The notes under the pieces: generated by a model
The model's input: the letters and a program-made list of their open reading frames with translations, nothing else
The model's database searches: none
What the model was told of the DNA's origin: nothing
Made by a program: the position numbers and the translations under genes
Shown here: piece after piece, positions 5,873-8,693 of the stretch
How the letters are laid out: each line of letters opens with the position of its first letter
How positions within the stretch are numbered: the first letter of the stretch is position 1
Assembly (NCBI GenBank): GCA_028872685.1
Contig: JAPKEI010000106.1
Span: 1 to 8,693, forward strand
Direction: 5' to 3'
DNA: 8,693 nucleotides
DNA from: Verrucomicrobiota bacterium
GTDB lineage: Bacteria; Verrucomicrobiota; Verrucomicrobiia; Limisphaerales; UBA1100

Positions 5873-6813
5873 ATCCTCACTCCATCAAATTCAAAAAGCG
5901 ATGTGATCGATGAATTCGTATGAATCCTTTTAATCGCCTCGCCGAGCAGTCCGGCCACCGACAAAGTGGTCAGCTTTAAGCCCTTGATTTCGGGGCGGGG
6001 AACAGTATCAGTCGAGATAAGTTCGTCAATGTTTGATTTTCGCATTCTTTTTGCGCCCAAATCATTCAAAACACAGTGGGAAACTGCCGCAATGATCTTT
6101 TTGGCCCCACGCCGCCGCAGCAATCGCGCCGCTGAAACCAGCGTGCCCGCCGTTTCCGTGAGGTCATCCACCAGTAAAACCGTCTTTCCTCGCACTTTGC
6201 CGATGACCGAAACGGTCTCAGTTTCCGTGTCCGAAACCCGCCGCTTGGCCACGATCGCGAGGCTTGCGTGCAGCATTTGCGAGTAGGCGTGGGCCATTTT
6301 GATGCCGCCCACATCAGGGCTCACCACCGCCAGTTCATCACCCAAATCGAGCGTTTTGAGATATTCAAAAATTACCGGCGCCGCATACAAATGATCCACC
6401 GGAATATCGAAAAACCCCTGAATCTGTTGAGCGTGCAAATCGCAAGTGAGCACGCGATTCACGCCCGAAGCCACCAATAAGTTGGCCACCAGCTTTGCAC
6501 TGATGGGCACGCGCGGCTGGTCTTTGCGATCCTGCCGCGCATAGCCATAAAAAGGCAGCACCGCGGTGATCCGATTGGCGCTCGCGCGACGGAGCGCATC
6601 AATCATAATAAACAGCTCCATTAAATTTTGGTTTGCCGGCGGGCAAGTGCTTTGGATCACATACGTGTCCTCGCCGCGCACGTTTTCCTCAATCTTCACA
6701 AAGGTTTCGCCATTGGGAAAATCGCGGATGATGGCCTTGCCGAGAGGCATATTGATGCTTTCCGCAATGGACTTGGCGAGGGGCCGGTTGGATCTGCCGG
6801 AAAAGATTTTCAC
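5866..6813 (-). CDS. prs: Ribose-phosphate pyrophosphokinase (PRPP synthetase)
   Basis: Prs transfers pyrophosphate from ATP to ribose 5-phosphate to make PRPP for purine, pyrimidine, histidine, tryptophan and NAD synthesis. The 315 residues equal the class I enzyme length. Visible are KIFSGRSN at the start, DFPNGE (31-36), the ATP-site segment YGYARQDRKDQPRVPISAK (89-107), CDLHAQQIQGFFDIPVDH (124-141), SPDVGG (165-170), the catalytic KRR (190-192) and the PRPP loop DDLTETAGT (216-224). In that loop the usual DDxxDT(A/G)GT has Glu in place of the third Asp. The C-terminus SSITSLFEF matches the usual SSVSxLF ending. The start is GTG at 6813: it matches the conserved N-terminus and no upstream ATG is in frame. 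No Shine-Dalgarno precedes it, and a TATAAT lies 4 bases upstream. rplY follows after 8 bases. Confidence 0.97.
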   Translation of the reverse strand: MKIFSGRSNRPLAKSIAESINMPLGKAIIRDFPNGETFVKIEENVRGEDTYVIQSTCPPANQNLMELFIMIDALRRASANRITAVLPFYGYARQDRKDQPRVPISAKLVANLLVASGVNRVLTCDLHAQQIQGFFDIPVDHLYAAPVIFEYLKTLDLGDELAVVSPDVGGIKMAHAYSQMLHASLAIVAKRRVSDTETETVSVIGKVRGKTVLLVDDLTETAGTLVSAARLLRRRGAKKIIAAVSHCVLNDLGAKRMRKSNIDELISTDTVPRPEIKGLKLTTLSVAGLLGEAIKRIHTNSSITSLFEFDGVRIG

Positions 6814-6817
6814 TGTA

Positions 6818-6823
6818 ATTATA
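6818..6823 (-). promoter_or_regulatory. Probable -10 promoter element of the prs cluster
   Basis: A perfect TATAAT lies in the 121-base gap between purE and prs and ends 4 bases before the GTG start. If used, transcription would begin at about the start codon and give a leaderless mRNA. A TTGCAA occurs upstream but with a 22-base spacer, so no properly spaced -35 is seen. The same gap holds T8 (6924-6917) and T7 (6905-6899) tracts on the minus strand without a clear preceding stem, so I do not call a purE terminator. Confidence 0.5.
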
Positions 6824-6934
6824 TAGGTTTTAAAAGAAACGGCGCTTGCAACAAAATACTGTGCCCGTATCTAACCACCCCACCCGCGCGCGGCGAGCAA
6901 AAAAACAATATGACAGAAAAAAAACGCCCTGAAC

Positions 6935-7441
6935 TTAAACCGCCGGCAAATCCTGCTTCGCCTCACCATCGGCAGTTTGTTGCGCGCGGAAGTCTTCGTA
7001 CGCCTTTTTGTACTCAGGATATTTGTTTCCGAGGATGGCTGTGGCCAGCAATGCCGCGTTTTTCGCGCCCGGTTTACCAACCGCCAAAGTACCCACCGGC
7101 ACCCCACCGGGCATTTGCACTATTGAAAGTAATGAATCGAGCCCCTCTGTGCTCCAAGCCTTCATTGGTACCCCCAGCACCGGCACCGAAGTAATCGCCG
7201 CCGTCACCCCCGCCAAATGCGCCGCACCACCGGCAGCCGCTATGATGACCTCCATTCCGTTCTCCGTGGAAGCGCTCACCCATCGCTGCAACAACTCCGG
7301 CGTGCGATGCGCCGAAATCACCTTCGCCTCAAAAGGCACCCCAAGATCCTTGAGTTGCTTCGCGCAATTCTCCATCACGGCCCAGTCTGAGTGACTGCCC
7401 ATGATGACTCCTACTAATGGTTTCGTACTAGTGTCGCTCAT
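6935..7441 (-). CDS. purE: N5-carboxyaminoimidazole ribonucleotide mutase, class I PurE
   Basis: PurE converts N5-CAIR, made by PurK, to CAIR in purine biosynthesis. From the ATG at 7441 the product has 168 residues, and its numbering coincides with E. coli PurE: GVIMGSHSDW (11-20), SAHRTP (43-48) with the catalytic His45, AAGGAAHLAG (69-78), VPVLGVP (86-92), and IVQMPGGVPVGTLAVG (107-122). An in-frame GTG at 7453 would add four residues but lacks support from the alignment. AGGG lies 11 bases before the ATG, a weak Shine-Dalgarno. GGAAHLAGV differs from the common GGAAHLPGM by loss of Pro. purK is not next to it, since a lipoprotein gene is upstream and prs downstream. Some class II PurE enzymes carboxylate AIR directly, but the motifs here fit class I. 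Confidence 0.96.
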   Translation of the reverse strand: MSDTSTKPLVGVIMGSHSDWAVMENCAKQLKDLGVPFEAKVISAHRTPELLQRWVSASTENGMEVIIAAAGGAAHLAGVTAAITSVPVLGVPMKAWSTEGLDSLLSIVQMPGGVPVGTLAVGKPGAKNAALLATAILGNKYPEYKKAYEDFRAQQTADGEAKQDLPAV

Positions 7442-7460
7442 AAAGCGCGGCACCCTACCC

Positions 7461-7495
7461 CATCAACCATCAGCCATCAACTCTCAACCGCCAAC
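7461..7495. repeat. Degenerate 7-bp tandem repeat before purE
   Basis: On the plus strand five adjacent heptamers read CATCAAC, CATCAGC, CATCAAC, TCTCAAC and CGCCAAC, with a further poorer match CCCAATC after them. The array fills most of the gap between the lipoprotein stop codon (7486-7484) and purE and extends into the last codons of the lipoprotein gene. Heptameric short tandem repeats of this general kind are known from heterocystous cyanobacteria; whether this is a dispersed family in the present genome cannot be seen from one copy. Confidence 0.65.
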
Positions 7496-8584
7496 CCCAA
7501 TCGTCAAAGCCGGCGCCACGGTCTTAATCTGCCCCGCCTGTAAATTGAATAACTGCGTCAGCAACATAAACGTGCTCTTGCTCTCCAAATCATTATCTGC
7601 GAGGTAAAACCATTTTCCGCGATAGGCCACGCTTACGAACGCATTGGCCGGACGCGCATCGGCCGATTTCACGCGGAAGAGGCCGCCCGTCACTTTGTTC
7701 CAATCAAACGCCGTGTTATCCGCCGCCAACGTGCGCGTCACCAGCCCCGCCTCGCGATGCGCTGCGGGTACTTCGGCGTTGTGCGACAGATAAAACAAAA
7801 TCCCCATCATCGACCGAGTGCGCACCGCCAAGCCATTCTCCGGGCGATTGAAAAAATTGTTTGTCAGCCGCAATTCATTCCCCGCGTTGGGCACGCCCAG
7901 CAATTCCTTGAGCCGCACCATGCGCGGAGCCAGCGCTGCATCCGGCCGCAATCGCAGCACCAAATCATTTCCCGACCGCATCTTGCCATTCGCATCCGCC
8001 AAGCACGGCGCAGCGCCGAGCTCCAGCGCGTCAGCCAGCTGCAGCTCACGCAGGATGCCCACCATTTCCTGAAATTTCTCAAACCTTGGCTCGCGCGCCG
8101 GCGTGGGGCCCGAGGCATTGCTCGCGTTGTCCAAGCCATTCACGCGCTCCACGCAAATGCTCACCACCCGTTCCACGCTCCAACCACTTTGCGTGAGAAT
8201 CAGCACCGCCTCCAACGGCACCGGCGAAAGGATTTGTTTCAAAAACTGGTCACCGCGCAAAGGCGCGTACGAAATGGTGGGAGTTTCTTTGTAAGTCATC
8301 CCCGCCGACGGCGTGAGCGTGTCGCCGCCGCGCAGGAATTTCACGCTCGCGCTCATCTCGGTTTCCACCGATTGCTGCGTGGTCACGCTGCTCACCTCCA
8401 GAAAAAACGGATTATCGCGATACTTCAATCGCACGAGGTTCAGCAGAAACTGCTCATCCAGCGTGCGCGAAATGGCGTGGTTATATTGCGGATGCGTCGT
8501 CCGTAACGAACGCGGCCCAATCGTTTGGCAGCCCACAGCGACACACAAAATGGCCGCCGCGAAAACGGGTTTCAGATTTTTCAT
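7484..8584 (-). CDS. Uncharacterised lipoprotein, probably outer-membrane anchored
   Basis: I cannot assign a function. The 366-residue product starts with a lipoprotein signal peptide: MKNLKP, a hydrophobic core and the lipobox AVGC with Cys19. Gln at +2 would, by the E. coli Lol rule, send it to the outer membrane. The mature part has no further membrane segment. Its N-terminal part (about 36-68) contains HAISRTLDEQFLLNLVRLKY and RDNPFFLEVSS, a style I recall from conserved hypothetical proteins in several Gram-negative groups. The middle is Leu/Arg-rich helical, and the C-terminus FMLLTQLFNLQAGQIKT ends in TIGVGG. The frame is open to 8671, but the signal peptide sets the start at 8584. 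GGAGGG lies 16 bases before it, too far to be a normal Shine-Dalgarno. It is followed by purE after the heptamer repeat; there is no functional clue from the neighbours. Confidence 0.85.
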   Translation of the reverse strand: MKNLKPVFAAAILCVAVGCQTIGPRSLRTTHPQYNHAISRTLDEQFLLNLVRLKYRDNPFFLEVSSVTTQQSVETEMSASVKFLRGGDTLTPSAGMTYKETPTISYAPLRGDQFLKQILSPVPLEAVLILTQSGWSVERVVSICVERVNGLDNASNASGPTPAREPRFEKFQEMVGILRELQLADALELGAAPCLADANGKMRSGNDLVLRLRPDAALAPRMVRLKELLGVPNAGNELRLTNNFFNRPENGLAVRTRSMMGILFYLSHNAEVPAAHREAGLVTRTLAADNTAFDWNKVTGGLFRVKSADARPANAFVSVAYRGKWFYLADNDLESKSTFMLLTQLFNLQAGQIKTVAPALTIGVGG

Positions 8585-8604
8585 TGGTAAAACAAGTTCG
8601 CCCT

Positions 8605-8621
8605 CCCTGACGAATTCAGGG
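8605..8621 (-). other. Small hairpin overlapping the stop codon of the upstream gene
   Basis: CCCTGA and TCAGGG form a perfect 6-bp stem around the 5-base loop ATTCG. The TGA stop of the partial upstream frame lies in the stem. The T-run TTTT comes about 8-9 bases after the stem, so it is a weak terminator at best. It lies 20 bases before the lipoprotein start. Confidence 0.4.
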
Positions 8622-8693
8622 TGAAACTTTACCAGCTTTGTCCAATGCTTCCAAGACCTTTTCGGGCCCACTCATCACCGGCGGCAAAACAAT
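8616..8693 (-). CDS. C-terminal end of an unidentified upstream gene
   Basis: The minus strand from the window edge has an open frame of 25 codons ending in TGA at 8618-8616. It would encode IVLPPVMSGPEKVLEALDKAGK followed by VSP. The helix-like, charged composition resembles a real protein tail, and the stop is a sensible 31 bases ahead of the lipoprotein start. The fragment is too short to name a family, and an intergenic chance frame cannot be excluded. Confidence 0.4.
   Translation of the reverse strand: MVLPPVMSGPEKVLEALDKAGKVSP

Noticed and set aside
6899..6940. Terminator downstream of purE based on the T8 and T7 tracts
   Set aside because: No stem of useful length directly precedes either tract on the minus strand; the CCGCGCGCGG palindrome lies on the wrong side of the T-run.
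8585..8671. 29-residue N-terminal extension of the lipoprotein
   Set aside because: It would place charged residues ahead of a textbook lipoprotein signal peptide and would overlap the probable end of the upstream gene.
1..8693. Mobile element, CRISPR array, tRNA or defence system
   Set aside because: No inverted terminal repeats, transposase, spaced direct repeats or cloverleaf were seen; the sequence is filled with core genes in one orientation.

Overview
The window is a compact, moderately GC-rich bacterial housekeeping region. Every gene I can support lies on the minus strand, so transcription runs from high to low coordinates. The gene content (rplY-pth-rpsF-...-rplI followed by dnaB and an outer-membrane BamA-type protein) and the protein sequences point to a Gram-negative bacterium of the PVC group. 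Verrucomicrobiota is the most likely phylum: the rplY-pth-rpsF-rplI order recalls the order I remember for Chlamydia, with ssb in the place of rpsR. The taxon is inferred from memory of gene order and protein style, not from a marker gene search.

Layout in transcription order. (1) 8693-8616: the last 25 codons of an unidentified gene. (2) 8584-7484: an uncharacterised outer-membrane-type lipoprotein. (3) A short gap occupied by a degenerate 7-bp tandem repeat. (4) 7441-6935: purE of purine synthesis. (5) A 121-base gap with long T-tracts and a perfect TATAAT only 4 bases before the next start codon. (6) 6813-3182: a tight cluster prs, rplY, pth, rpsF, ssb, rplI with gaps of -4 to 24 bases, closed by a strong intrinsic terminator at 3164-3133. 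(7) 3044-1: dnaB, whose last 11 bases overlap the start of a bamA-like gene that runs out of the window before its barrel.

How the genes work together: purE and prs supply purine nucleotide synthesis (PurE acts on AIR, and Prs makes the PRPP that starts the pathway). rplY, rpsF and rplI are ribosomal proteins, and pth rescues peptidyl-tRNA, so they form a translation block. ssb and dnaB act at the replication fork. The bamA-like gene and the lipoprotein belong to the outer envelope.

I see no tRNA, rRNA, CRISPR, insertion sequence, prophage or toxin-antitoxin gene, and no non-coding stretch longer than 137 bases. The window is mostly ordinary core genome and I do not claim a new system. The points most worth a second look are an acidic heptad-repeat insertion inside a POTRA domain of the BamA homologue, a possible leaderless GTG-initiated prs transcript, the near absence of Shine-Dalgarno sequences, the heptamer repeat before purE, and the unknown lipoprotein.
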